Notes: generated by a model not told the origin, from the letters alone. A stretch of DNA of 35,582 nucleotides from Bermanella sp047628755 (GCA_047628755.1 JBLHVV010000022.1:1-35582), one strand, 5' to 3'; positions 26,395-34,732 are shown, numbered from the stretch's first letter. Numbers and translations: made by a program.

Positions 26395-27621
26395 TTATTT
26401 GTTTTCAAAAACGGGCCATATTTCTATAATCTTTCCGTCTTCGTAAACAGCAATATCACCAAACTGTAAAAATACCGCTTCGCTTTGTGTCGGTCGAAAG
26501 AACATGAAATCGTCTACATTAATATTGTCAGTTTCTTTTAACTCATACATTTCTTGGTTACTTGAATGACCAAGAATATTGGCGCGCTTAGAGCCAGCTG
26601 GATAACAAGGCTTAGCTAACCAATTACCACCGTATATAAAACACACTTTACGAGGCAGAAACCCTATTCTATGCATCAATTTAGAAAGTTTTTTTAGCAT
26701 TGGAAACTCAGGATCTTTTATGATTTTTAATACTGGCGCAGCAATAAATGCCGCTGGTACATGATGATCTAGAGTATAAACATCAAAGTCAGTTGGCTTA
26801 ACCAAAGCAGAAGCCGTAGAAATTTCATTCATCAACCCAGGTTTTTCATACAAAGGATAAGTACTGCTACCTCCTGTGTTTAATGTAAGATTTTCTAACG
26901 CGCCCTCTCCCATTACCTTTATGATCACATCAGAAAAACCTTTATATAATTTACAGGCATTGTTAAATGCTTTTATTGGGCCACCTATAAATCCTGGTAT
27001 TTTGGTAATGTGTGCTTCGTACCCCATCATGCCTGAAAGTGTCAGATAATCATGGCATTTTATATAATTTAATGTTTCTGAAAATTCTTCATGATTAGTA
27101 AAGCCACCTCTATGCAGGCCTACATCAAGTTCTAAGTTAATGCGCATTACAGTTTTCAGTTTTTTAGCCAGCTGGCCATATTGCTTCACGCGTGCATAAC
27201 TGTCTATTAGCCACTGAAGTTGTGTTGTAGGATTAAATTTAAATCCGTCTTGCTTATTTAAAAACTGATAATAGCTTTCCACATTTCCAATTGGCATAGG
27301 TTTACCCATCAGTACATCAGCATTAGGGATATGCTCACTTAAATAGCGTAAAAACGGCATATGAAAGCACATTAAACGCTGTGTATTAGCTGACTTCATA
27401 ATATATTCAAGCATGGGAATAGACGGCAAAGACTTGACTACGATTCTAAAATCGAAGCCTTTTTCAGTAATGGATTTAACGGCGGCTAAATTGCTATCTA
27501 ACCTTACTTTATCTACTACCAAACTTGGGGTATACAACCCTGCCTTACACAAAGCTTGGGTCATTTTTTTAAAGTAGTTTTCAGACAGCGCGTCGCTCGT
27601 TGATACTTGACCAGCTGACAT
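26395..27621 (-). CDS. Fold-type III PLP enzyme, D-threonine aldolase/D-serine dehydratase-like
   Basis: The 408-residue protein has an alanine-racemase-type TIM barrel at the N-terminus (about 30-290) and a C-terminal beta domain. The PLP lysine is taken as Lys63 in FRIVVKSLP, where classical members have a RPHxKTHK motif. LELDVGLHRGGF (about 180) and GEGALENLTLNTGGSSTYP (about 260-278) fit the barrel's phosphate- and substrate-binding strands. The metal site of D-threonine aldolase and D-serine dehydratase (PNHxC/D) is replaced by RPTQSEAV (376-383). It thus belongs to the uncharacterised branch sometimes labelled amino acid deaminase/aldolase. AGGA precedes the ATG. It is divergent from the ceramidase gene and co-transcribed with DUF819. 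Confidence 0.83.
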   Translation of the reverse strand: MSAGQVSTSDALSENYFKKMTQALCKAGLYTPSLVVDKVRLDSNLAAVKSITEKGFDFRIVVKSLPSIPMLEYIMKSANTQRLMCFHMPFLRYLSEHIPNADVLMGKPMPIGNVESYYQFLNKQDGFKFNPTTQLQWLIDSYARVKQYGQLAKKLKTVMRINLELDVGLHRGGFTNHEEFSETLNYIKCHDYLTLSGMMGYEAHITKIPGFIGGPIKAFNNACKLYKGFSDVIIKVMGEGALENLTLNTGGSSTYPLYEKPGLMNEISTASALVKPTDFDVYTLDHHVPAAFIAAPVLKIIKDPEFPMLKKLSKLMHRIGFLPRKVCFIYGGNWLAKPCYPAGSKRANILGHSSNQEMYELKETDNINVDDFMFFRPTQSEAVFLQFGDIAVYEDGKIIEIWPVFENK

Positions 27622-27905
27622 AGAGTATTCCTGACAATAATGAGTTTTAAATTTAGTATTAACTTTTCAATCTAACTATCAAAACACAAATTCAATCTTC
27701 AGACCATAAAGCAATCTTATTTGGCCAAATTGACTTGCTAGCTAAACTACTCACCAGCTCTGATTAGCCACCCTTATCACCTGACCTAAAAATATTTGGT
27801 TAATCTGTAGCATGGCCATAAGCAACAAGACTTACTAGGTATTCATTGTTTAAGATGAAAACTCACTAGGCTGTGACCACTCTAAAAATAATAAAGGTGC
27901 TACTA
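27622..27905. promoter_or_regulatory. Divergent control region between PLP enzyme and ceramidase genes
   Basis: About 284 AT-rich bases without a convincing reading frame must hold promoters for both operons. It contains a TTTGGCCAAA palindrome (near 27720-27729). It also holds the 8-mer TTAGGTCA (minus strand, near 27781-27788), which recurs on the plus strand at about 29993-30000 upstream of the second AraC-type gene. Neither is long enough to be called an operator with assurance. Confidence 0.4.
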
Positions 27906-29978
27906 ATGAAAAAACTCATACAGACTAAATTTATTCAGACAACCAGGATTTTAGCCCTCACGCTACTTACACTGCTCTCCTTGCAAGGAATAGCTTACGA
28001 AAATAATTATTTAATAGGCCAAGGAATACATGATATTACTGGGCCATCTGCCGAAGTAGGTATGATGGGCTATGCCGAGTTGGAACAAAAAACAGCTGGA
28101 ATTCACATGCGTCAGTGGGCACGCGCATTTATTGTAAGCGAACCTTCTGCTGGCGAACCGCTGGTGTTTGTTAGTGTTGATGCCGGTGCACTGTTTCAAT
28201 CTGTATCCCAAGGTGTGTTAAAAAAACTGGCCACTAAATATGGTGATACCTACCATAAAGGAAACGTCGTTTTAAGTGCCACCCATACACACGCAGCAGC
28301 GGGTGGGCAATCTCATTATGCACTTTACGATATAACTATTCTTGGACATATTGAACAGGCCTATGACGTACAAGTAGACGGCATAGTAGCCGCGATCGAA
28401 GAAGCACATAATAATTTGCAACCTGGGTATATATTAATTAACAAAGGCGACCTATCCAATGCCAGCTACAACCGATCTTTACCCGCCTATAATAATAACC
28501 CCAGTGACGAACGCCGTGCATATAACTCTGACATTCAACCTGAAATGACCGTGCTAAAATTTATACAGGGTAAAAAAAGTATCGGCATGATCAACTGGTT
28601 TGCCACACACCCCAATGCTTTGGGTGGTAAATTGACATTACAAAGTGGCGACAACAAAGGGTATGCATCTTATCTTTTTGAAAAAACCTTAAAAGGCCAT
28701 AGCCAATACAGCGATTCAAAAGATTTTGTTGCTGCATTTGCCATCAGCAATGCTGGCGACATGTCTCCCAACATAAACCCGGATACTGAAGGACGTGGCC
28801 CCACATCTGACCGGCTAGAAAATGTTCGCATAATCGGTGATCGTCAATTTGTGAAAGCGTTAGATTTATATAACAACGCCAATATCCAACTTACGGGCAG
28901 CATTGCCAGCCGACATAAGTTTGTAGATTTTTCTAACACACAAGTAGCTGGTGACTTTACTCAAGAAGGCACCAAGTCAACTTGTGTTGCCGCATTAGGT
29001 GAGTCATTTGCAGCCGGTACTGAAGATGGTCGTGGCCCGGACCTATTCAGCGAAGGAACCAAAGCCGACAACCCTTTTTTACAATTTATTACAGGAATGC
29101 TGGCTCCAATTAGGCAATATGACAAAGATTGCCACGGTGAAAAAGCCATTCTAGTGGTGCAAGGCAATACGTCTCCTTACCCTTGGACACCTGAAGTATT
29201 ACCAGTGTCGATTCACACAATTGGACAGTTGAGTATGTTAGCGGTTCCTGCAGAATTTACCGTGATGGCAGGACGTCGCATTATGGCTACGGTGAAAAGT
29301 GTTTTAGGCGAGCAAAGCCAATACTCAGTAGTGGCAGGCTTATCTAATGCCTATTCAGGGTATGTGACTACTAAACAAGAATACGATATGCAAAATTATG
29401 AAGGCGGATCAACGCATTTTGGTCCATGGACACTGGCCGCTTATCAGCAAACTTTTTATCAGTTAGCCAGCAGTTTACTGCCGGCTGGACAAAACCCTGC
29501 GCCAGCATTAAATCCCATTTTATTTCCTAACTATGAACCTATTCCACGAGACTTAACTGGAGAAACCATTAACTTTCAAACTGGAGTCATTCATGACCAA
29601 GCGCCAATATTTAAAAGGATTGGTGATGTGGTGACAAACACTAGATCAAGTTATAACAAGGGAGATCAAATAATGGTAAAATTTTGGTCTGGTCACCCTA
29701 AAAATAATTTACGTACACAATCTACTTTTATGGAAGTCCAGCACAAAGTAAATAACCGATGGAAAGTTATAGCCACAGATAACGATTGGGAAACCAGTTA
29801 CGAATGGCAACGTATTGATGGATTATGGGGAACCTCACATGCCATTATTAAATGGAATACTCCCTCTAATACGGTCAGTGGTACTTATCGATTAAAGCAT
29901 TATGGTGATAAGAAACAGCCATGGAGTGGAAAAATAGTCAGCTACTCTGGCACTAGCCGTAGCTTCACCGTTAATTAG
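27906..29978 (+). CDS. Neutral ceramidase (secreted)
   Basis: Neutral ceramidase hydrolyses the N-acyl bond of ceramide, giving sphingosine and a fatty acid. From ATG 27906 (AAAGG six bases upstream) the protein has 690 residues. A signal peptide of about 30 residues contains ALTLLTLLSLQGIA. The mature N-terminus reads GQGIHDITGPSAEVGMMGY, the family hallmark. Zinc-site residues fit SATHTHAAAGG (His127/129) and FATHPNALGG (His235). The catalytic serine is in GDMSPN (about Ser287). The C-terminal immunoglobulin-like domain starts near residue 550. Length matches the Pseudomonas enzyme (about 670). It probably acts in the periplasm or outside. The AraC-type gene follows on the same strand. Confidence 0.93.
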   Translation: MKKLIQTKFIQTTRILALTLLTLLSLQGIAYENNYLIGQGIHDITGPSAEVGMMGYAELEQKTAGIHMRQWARAFIVSEPSAGEPLVFVSVDAGALFQSVSQGVLKKLATKYGDTYHKGNVVLSATHTHAAAGGQSHYALYDITILGHIEQAYDVQVDGIVAAIEEAHNNLQPGYILINKGDLSNASYNRSLPAYNNNPSDERRAYNSDIQPEMTVLKFIQGKKSIGMINWFATHPNALGGKLTLQSGDNKGYASYLFEKTLKGHSQYSDSKDFVAAFAISNAGDMSPNINPDTEGRGPTSDRLENVRIIGDRQFVKALDLYNNANIQLTGSIASRHKFVDFSNTQVAGDFTQEGTKSTCVAALGESFAAGTEDGRGPDLFSEGTKADNPFLQFITGMLAPIRQYDKDCHGEKAILVVQGNTSPYPWTPEVLPVSIHTIGQLSMLAVPAEFTVMAGRRIMATVKSVLGEQSQYSVVAGLSNAYSGYVTTKQEYDMQNYEGGSTHFGPWTLAAYQQTFYQLASSLLPAGQNPAPALNPILFPNYEPIPRDLTGETINFQTGVIHDQAPIFKRIGDVVTNTRSSYNKGDQIMVKFWSGHPKNNLRTQSTFMEVQHKVNNRWKVIATDNDWETSYEWQRIDGLWGTSHAIIKWNTPSNTVSGTYRLKHYGDKKQPWSGKIVSYSGTSRSFTVN

Positions 29979-30049
29979 GATATTGTTAACATTAGGTCAA
30001 TGGAGTATTCTTTTATTAATTTTAAACTATCATTGTTAATACCAGTACG

Positions 30050-30081
30050 CTGTTGACCAACAGTTGAAATATCTACATTAT
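30050..30081 (+). promoter_or_regulatory. Candidate promoter with palindrome before the second AraC-type gene
   Basis: TTGACC (30053-30058) and CATTAT (30076-30081) are 17 bases apart; a TATAAT overlaps the latter at 30079-30084. The -35 box is embedded in a perfect palindrome CTGTTG-AC-CAACAG (30050-30063), a possible operator for autoregulation or another repressor. So the regulator may also be transcribed independently of the ceramidase gene. Confidence 0.45.
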
Positions 30082-30099
30082 AATAAGTAAGTGTTGCTA

Positions 30100-31155
30100 A
30101 TGAAAACTGAAACGATTGAACAAGCCACTGTTTCTCATAAACAAATTACTAGTTTAGGCGACCAGCAATACCCCAGCTTTGAGTTACGAATTATACTTGC
30201 TTATTTATCGGCTCAAGGGCATAAGCATTGGTGCGAAGAACTTTTAGAAGAATTAAACCTTTCGTTCATAGACTTACAACAACCCTTTATTCCCTCACAT
30301 ATTGCTTTTCAAGGCCTAAATTGCATTGTTAAAAACTTCTATAAACCCGGATTAGGCTGCGATATTGCAAAATCATACTGCTTGTCAGAACTGGGGACTA
30401 TTGGCGCGTCTTTAGGATGTGCAGAAACGCTGGGAGAGGCACTGGAAATAAGTCAGAACTACCATGAACTGCTAGGCAGTTTTACCGACATTGTGAATAT
30501 TATAGATGCCAATACGTTTACTAACCGTTTAGTCGACGTGGCTAAACTAGACCCACAGGTGTTGCAGTTTTTATTTGAACTAACCTTCGCTGGAATGATT
30601 CAACTGGCAGAAGAAATATCGGGACGGCGTATAGATCCTCTGTGTATTCGCTTTAGTACTAAGTTAGATGAACAAACAAAGCAAAAATTAGCTGATTTAT
30701 TTGATTGTATCATTGAAGATAATTGTAAATTTAATGAATGGGTTATCGATTTAACAAGCTTAACCTTTCCCGTGACCCATAACTTATATTCACCTACTGA
30801 AGCCGCTGAAAATCTTAGAAATATGTTACAACTTTTGCAAAAAGAGCAAGGCTTGGTAGATAAAATTACAGACCTTTTAAAATGTACAAATGGAGACTTT
30901 CCCGACCCAGACATGATCTCGGATACACTAGGTATGAGTGGTCGTACGATGCGCCGCCACCTAAGTAAAATGGATACTAGCTTCACAAGCTTAATAGATA
31001 AAGTGCGATGCCAGCTGGCTATAAATCTAATCCAGTATCAAAATTTGTCAAACGAATCTTTAGCCTGTGAATTAGGCTATTCAGATGCTGCTAATTTTTA
31101 TAATGCTTTTAAAAAGTGGACTGGAAATGCGCCAGGCTATTATCGTATAGACTAA
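30100..31155 (+). CDS. AraC-family transcriptional regulator (second; SphR-like position)
   Basis: The 351-residue protein has the same layout as the first AraC-type regulator in this locus: an arabinose-binding-like sensor domain (about 25-230) and two C-terminal helix-turn-helix units (DMISDTLGMSGRTMRRHLS and ESLACELGYSDAANFYNAF). The ATG at 30100 is preferred over a GTG three codons earlier. It lies 121 bases after the ceramidase gene on the same strand. In Pseudomonas aeruginosa an AraC-family protein, SphR, senses sphingosine and activates the ceramidase gene; this gene is a good candidate for the same role, by position rather than by proven homology. Confidence 0.88.
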   Translation: MKTETIEQATVSHKQITSLGDQQYPSFELRIILAYLSAQGHKHWCEELLEELNLSFIDLQQPFIPSHIAFQGLNCIVKNFYKPGLGCDIAKSYCLSELGTIGASLGCAETLGEALEISQNYHELLGSFTDIVNIIDANTFTNRLVDVAKLDPQVLQFLFELTFAGMIQLAEEISGRRIDPLCIRFSTKLDEQTKQKLADLFDCIIEDNCKFNEWVIDLTSLTFPVTHNLYSPTEAAENLRNMLQLLQKEQGLVDKITDLLKCTNGDFPDPDMISDTLGMSGRTMRRHLSKMDTSFTSLIDKVRCQLAINLIQYQNLSNESLACELGYSDAANFYNAFKKWTGNAPGYYRID

Positions 31156-31207
31156 TATTAGCCAATATAAACACAGGGTTACCTGCTTAAACTTAAACAT
31201 GTAAAAT

Positions 31208-31233
31208 AAAAAAGACGCCCAAGCGTCTTTTTT
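31208..31233. terminator. Bidirectional intrinsic terminator
   Basis: AAAAAAGACGC, loop CCAA, GCGTCTTTTTT form a perfect stem with A and T runs at its ends. It lies between the converging AraC-type gene and the aminotransferase gene and can serve both. Confidence 0.92.
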
Positions 31234-31253
31234 AGTTAACCTCGAATTACTTA

Positions 31254-32609
31254 CTAATCGGCTACTAACAAACCTTTGTTAACAACGTACGCTAAAGTGT
31301 CGTCTAGGCCTTTGCTAAACTTACTCATTATTTCATCTATCTGCGCTATAGTAATAATAAGCGGTGGGCAGAATGCAGCTGAAAATCCAGCCACTACACG
31401 AATAATTAAGCCATGGTCCTGACAAGCTTGTGTTAAAAAGTATCCTACCGAGCCATCAGTAAAGGCTTGCCTCGTTTTTTTATTGGCTACCAGTTCTATG
31501 GCACCTATCATACCTTTACCGCGTACCTCACCGACTAATGGATGGTCTTTGAATTTTTGCATTTGTGTCTGCATATATTCGCCAATGTAAGCGGCATGAT
31601 CAAAAATATCATCACGCTCATATATTTCTAATACTTTAAGCGAAACCGCACAGGCCACTGGATGGCTTGAATAGGTATAACCGTGACCAAACACACCTGA
31701 CTTATCAGATTGATCAATCATTGCTTCGTACATATCACCACGAATAACCGATGCACTAATTGGCATATAGGCCGATGACAATTGCTTAGCAAGTGTCATC
31801 ATATCTGGCGATTCTATTCCCATAGTGTCGCAACCAAATGGATTACCTGTACGACCAAAACCAGTAATCACTTCGTCCGCCCAAAATAATATATCGTACT
31901 TGTTTAATAACGCTTGGACTTTCTGGTAATAACCATCAGGCGGAACAATGACTCCGCTTGCACCTGTAATGGGTTCAGCAATAAATGCAGCAATCGTATG
32001 GGCACCTTCTGTTAAAATAAGTGTTTCTAAGTTACCGACTATACGATCAACAAACTGCTCTTCGGTTTCGCCCCCTTTTTTGCCTCGATAATAATGCGGC
32101 GCATCAGTTCGTAAAATACCTAACGCTTCAATCGGTAAGTCGAAATGGTTTTGATTTATTGGTAAACCAGTAAGTGACGCCGCAGCCACTGTAACACCAT
32201 GATAAGAACGCTCACGGGCTATAATTTTAAATTTTTGTGGCTTACCTATGGCATTAAAATAATAGCGCAATATTTTAATATGGCTGTCGTTAGCATCTGA
32301 ACCTGAATTACCAAAAAATATCTTCGAATCCTTTACTGGCACCATAGCCGATAATTTCTCAGCTAGATCCATACCCACTTGGTGTGTTTTACCTCCAAAC
32401 ATATGGCTAAAAGATAGCTTAGTCATTTGCTCGCTAGTGGCATCAATTAATTCTTGATTACCATAACCTAAAGAAGTGCACCATAAACCCGCCATGCCTT
32501 CTATATATTGATTGCCCTTATCATCGTATACATAAACACCTTCGCCACGTTCGATGGTTAAGGTTTCAGTGGCTTTAAAATTTGTTGTGGGGTATATGAT
32601 TGCGCTCAT
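31254..32609 (-). CDS. Class III aminotransferase (putrescine/GABA or omega-amino acid type)
   Basis: This PLP fold-type I enzyme of 451 residues moves a terminal amino group to a keto acid, probably pyruvate. Motifs: FFGNSGSDANDSHIKI (about 98-113, phosphate cup), ARERSYHGVT (131-140), WADEVITGFGRTG (243-255, Asp245 binding the pyridine nitrogen) and LAKQLSSAYMP with the PLP lysine Lys275. It resembles SpuC-type putrescine/polyamine and beta-alanine/GABA transaminases, but the exact donor cannot be read from sequence. Its ATG overlaps the stop of the succinate-semialdehyde dehydrogenase gene as ATGA. Together they could turn GABA into succinate. Confidence 0.87.
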   Translation of the reverse strand: MSAIIYPTTNFKATETLTIERGEGVYVYDDKGNQYIEGMAGLWCTSLGYGNQELIDATSEQMTKLSFSHMFGGKTHQVGMDLAEKLSAMVPVKDSKIFFGNSGSDANDSHIKILRYYFNAIGKPQKFKIIARERSYHGVTVAAASLTGLPINQNHFDLPIEALGILRTDAPHYYRGKKGGETEEQFVDRIVGNLETLILTEGAHTIAAFIAEPITGASGVIVPPDGYYQKVQALLNKYDILFWADEVITGFGRTGNPFGCDTMGIESPDMMTLAKQLSSAYMPISASVIRGDMYEAMIDQSDKSGVFGHGYTYSSHPVACAVSLKVLEIYERDDIFDHAAYIGEYMQTQMQKFKDHPLVGEVRGKGMIGAIELVANKKTRQAFTDGSVGYFLTQACQDHGLIIRVVAGFSAAFCPPLIITIAQIDEIMSKFSKGLDDTLAYVVNKGLLVAD

Positions 32610-34069
32610 CTATTTAATCCACCAATGCATAGATATTTAATTTCTAGGTAATCGTCTAAACCGTATTTAGAACCTTCTCGACCTTGACCTGATTCTTTAA
32701 CACCACCAAACGGAATAACCTCTGAACTTATGGCTGTTTCATTTACACCTACCATGCCGTATTCAAGGCCTTCGCCTACGCGAAATATACGGCCCATATT
32801 TTCCGTATAAAAATACGCAGCCAACCCAAAGTCGGTGTCGTTGGCCATGGCTAACGCTTCGTCTTCTGTTTTAAATTTAAAGATCGGCGCCACGGGACCA
32901 AATATTTCTTCACTGAATACGCTCATACTTGAATCAACGTTGGTTAAAATAGTCGGTTCATAAAACTGAGCACCCTTGTCACTAATTTTGCCCCCAGTAA
33001 TAACTGTTGCACCCTGAGCAATGGCGTTGCTAACCTTTGCATGTATACCTTCTATGGCCTTTTCTGTAATCACAGGGCCATGGGTAACACCATCTTGCAA
33101 ACCATTACCAATATTAAACTGGTCAACCTGCTGCGCAAAACGGGTTACAAATTCGTCGTATATGGTTTCTTGAACCATTATCCGATTAGCACAAATACAG
33201 GTTTGACCCGAGTTGCGATATTTTGCTGATAACGCTCCTTGTACAGCTAAGTCGATGTCCGCGTCTTCAAAAACGATCACTGGAGCATTACCCCCAAGTT
33301 CCATAGAAGTACGCTTACCTGTTGCCGCGCATTGCGCCATTAGCATTTTTCCCACTGGAGTTGATCCAGTAAAGGTTAGCTTTTTAATGATTTTATTAGA
33401 CGTTAACTCACCACCAATAGCGGGAGCATCTAAACCAGGCACGACATTTAACAAACCCTTAGGCAACCCTGCACGTTCTGCCAAATGGGCCAAAGCCAAC
33501 GAAGACAAAGGTGTTTCGGCCGCTGGTTTTAATACCATGGCACAGCCCACTGCCAATGCAGGTGCTGCTTTACGGGTGATCATACCGTTAGGAAAGTTCC
33601 AGGGAGTTATTGCTGCCACTACACCAATAGGTTGCTTGATGACTAAGCTACGACGGTCATTTGCGCTTGGAAGAATGTCCCCATAAATACGCTTACCTTC
33701 TTCGGCAAACCATTTAATGTACGATGCACCATAGGCAATTTCACCACGGGCCTCAGCAAGAGTCTTACCTTGTTCGGTGGTTAATATAATGGCCAAGTCT
33801 TCTTGATTGGCCAGCAGTAGGTCATTCCATTTTTCTAACACCGCACAGCGTTCTTTAGGCGGTAATGCCTTCCACTGCTGCATGGCGACTTCAGCGCTTT
33901 CAATGGCACGCTTGGTTTCAGCTGCGCCTAAATTGGCCACTTGAGCAATCTCTTCACCCGTAGCCGGATTGGTCACAGTAAAGGTACTGCCGTTATCTGC
34001 ATCAACCCATTCGCCGTTAATATAGGCTTGGGTTTTAAATAAACTGTTATCTGTAAGGGCCAATGTCAT
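32606..34069 (-). CDS. gabD: Succinate-semialdehyde dehydrogenase (aldehyde dehydrogenase family)
   Basis: This enzyme oxidises succinate semialdehyde to succinate in GABA and polyamine breakdown. The 487-residue length fits GabD. Visible motifs: PWNFPNGMITRKAAPALAVG (157-176), cofactor lysine Lys181 in KPAAETP, FTGSTPVGK (233-241), MELGGNAP with the general base Glu257, and NSGQTCICANR with catalytic Cys291 and the typical second Cys293. The C-terminal GGVKESGQGREGSKYGLDDY is characteristic of GabD. GGAGA precedes the ATG by eight bases. It is first in an operon with the aminotransferase and divergent from the ridA-like gene. Confidence 0.92.
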   Translation of the reverse strand: MTLALTDNSLFKTQAYINGEWVDADNGSTFTVTNPATGEEIAQVANLGAAETKRAIESAEVAMQQWKALPPKERCAVLEKWNDLLLANQEDLAIILTTEQGKTLAEARGEIAYGASYIKWFAEEGKRIYGDILPSANDRRSLVIKQPIGVVAAITPWNFPNGMITRKAAPALAVGCAMVLKPAAETPLSSLALAHLAERAGLPKGLLNVVPGLDAPAIGGELTSNKIIKKLTFTGSTPVGKMLMAQCAATGKRTSMELGGNAPVIVFEDADIDLAVQGALSAKYRNSGQTCICANRIMVQETIYDEFVTRFAQQVDQFNIGNGLQDGVTHGPVITEKAIEGIHAKVSNAIAQGATVITGGKISDKGAQFYEPTILTNVDSSMSVFSEEIFGPVAPIFKFKTEDEALAMANDTDFGLAAYFYTENMGRIFRVGEGLEYGMVGVNETAISSEVIPFGGVKESGQGREGSKYGLDDYLEIKYLCIGGLNR

Positions 34070-34306
34070 TTACGTGTCTCCGTGGTTACCCTCACTAGTT
34101 TCATATTAGTGTAAGGCTTAGCTATGCAATTATTAACAGCAAAGCCAAAAATTCTGTATATATAATTGTACTATCATGGGCTAAAAGGTCACATAATAGA
34201 ATATCCCCTGAGGGGTATTTAAAACAAAATATTGTTTGTTGCTTAATACACTTATTATCAATATAAATACGTTATTAATTGAGCTCTAAGTTAAAGGTTT
34301 TAAAAA
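34070..34306. promoter_or_regulatory. Divergent control region between gabD and ridA-like gene
   Basis: About 237 AT-rich bases with no gene hold both start regions. The clearest element is TATCCCCTGAGGGGTAT (34202-34218), listed separately. A CACTA/TAGTG inverted repeat is near 34092-34110. No promoter pair here was convincing enough to place. Confidence 0.4.
34201..34220. promoter_or_regulatory. Palindromic element, candidate operator (copy 1)
   Basis: CCCCT-G-AGGGG flanked by TAT on both sides. The left-hand spacing and sequence match the element at 34665-34685 at about 15 of 19 positions (TAT.CC.T.AGGGGTAT.TT). Two similar elements flanking one small gene suggest a shared regulator of the gabD and ridA/oxidase units. 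Confidence 0.5.
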
Positions 34307-34654
34307 ATGATAGAAAGACAACAAACCAAAGCAAGAATGAGCCGCATTGTTAAGCACAATGGAGTGGTTTATTTGTGTGGTCAAGTTTGCAAAGACGCGA
34401 CACAAGGCATTACCGAACAAACTAGTAGCATGCTAGAAAAAGTCGACGAGCTTTTAACTGAGGCAGGCAGCGACCGAAAGCATATTTTATCGGCCACCAT
34501 CTATGTGAAAGACATGTCATACTTTACTCAAATGAATGAAGTTTGGGACGCTTGGGTACCAGAAGGCCATGCGCCCGCCAGAGCTTGTGTTGCGGCTAAG
34601 ATGGCACGTGATGTGCTCTTAGTAGAAATATCCGTGGTGGCTGCTGTAATTTAA
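34307..34654 (+). CDS. RidA family (YjgF/YER057c/UK114) protein
   Basis: RidA proteins hydrolyse reactive enamines and imines released by PLP- and FAD-dependent enzymes. The 115-residue length is typical. Visible are the LCGQVCKD stretch (about 24-31), EQTSSMLEKVDELLTEAGS and the conserved arginine in PARACVAAKMA (about 86-96) that binds substrate carboxylate in active RidA. The location between an aminotransferase/dehydrogenase operon and an FAD amine oxidase, both sources of imines, suits this role. AAAGG lies about ten bases before the ATG. Exact subfamily (RidA or Rid1-7) was not resolved. Confidence 0.9.
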   Translation: MIERQQTKARMSRIVKHNGVVYLCGQVCKDATQGITEQTSSMLEKVDELLTEAGSDRKHILSATIYVKDMSYFTQMNEVWDAWVPEGHAPARACVAAKMARDVLLVEISVVAAVI

Positions 34655-34662
34655 TTAAGCAA

Positions 34663-34685
34663 CATATACCTTCAGGGGTATATTT
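34663..34685. promoter_or_regulatory. Palindromic element, candidate operator (copy 2)
   Basis: ATATACC and GGTATAT (34664-34670 and 34677-34683) form perfect 7-bp arms around a 6-base centre. It shares AGGGGTAT and flanking bases with the element at 34201-34220. It sits between the ridA-like gene and the oxidase gene. Confidence 0.55.
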
Positions 34686-34702
34686 CAATTGAGCGGTTAA
34701 CA

Positions 34703-34732
34703 GTATCATTTAATCCATAATTTAAGTGATAC
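34703..34732. repeat. Inverted repeat upstream of the FAD oxidase gene
   Basis: GTATCATTTAA (34703-34713) and TTAAGTGATAC (34722-34732) pair at ten of eleven positions, the eleventh being a T-G pair, with an 8-base loop. It could be a second operator or an mRNA hairpin. It has no T run and so is not a typical terminator. Confidence 0.5.
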
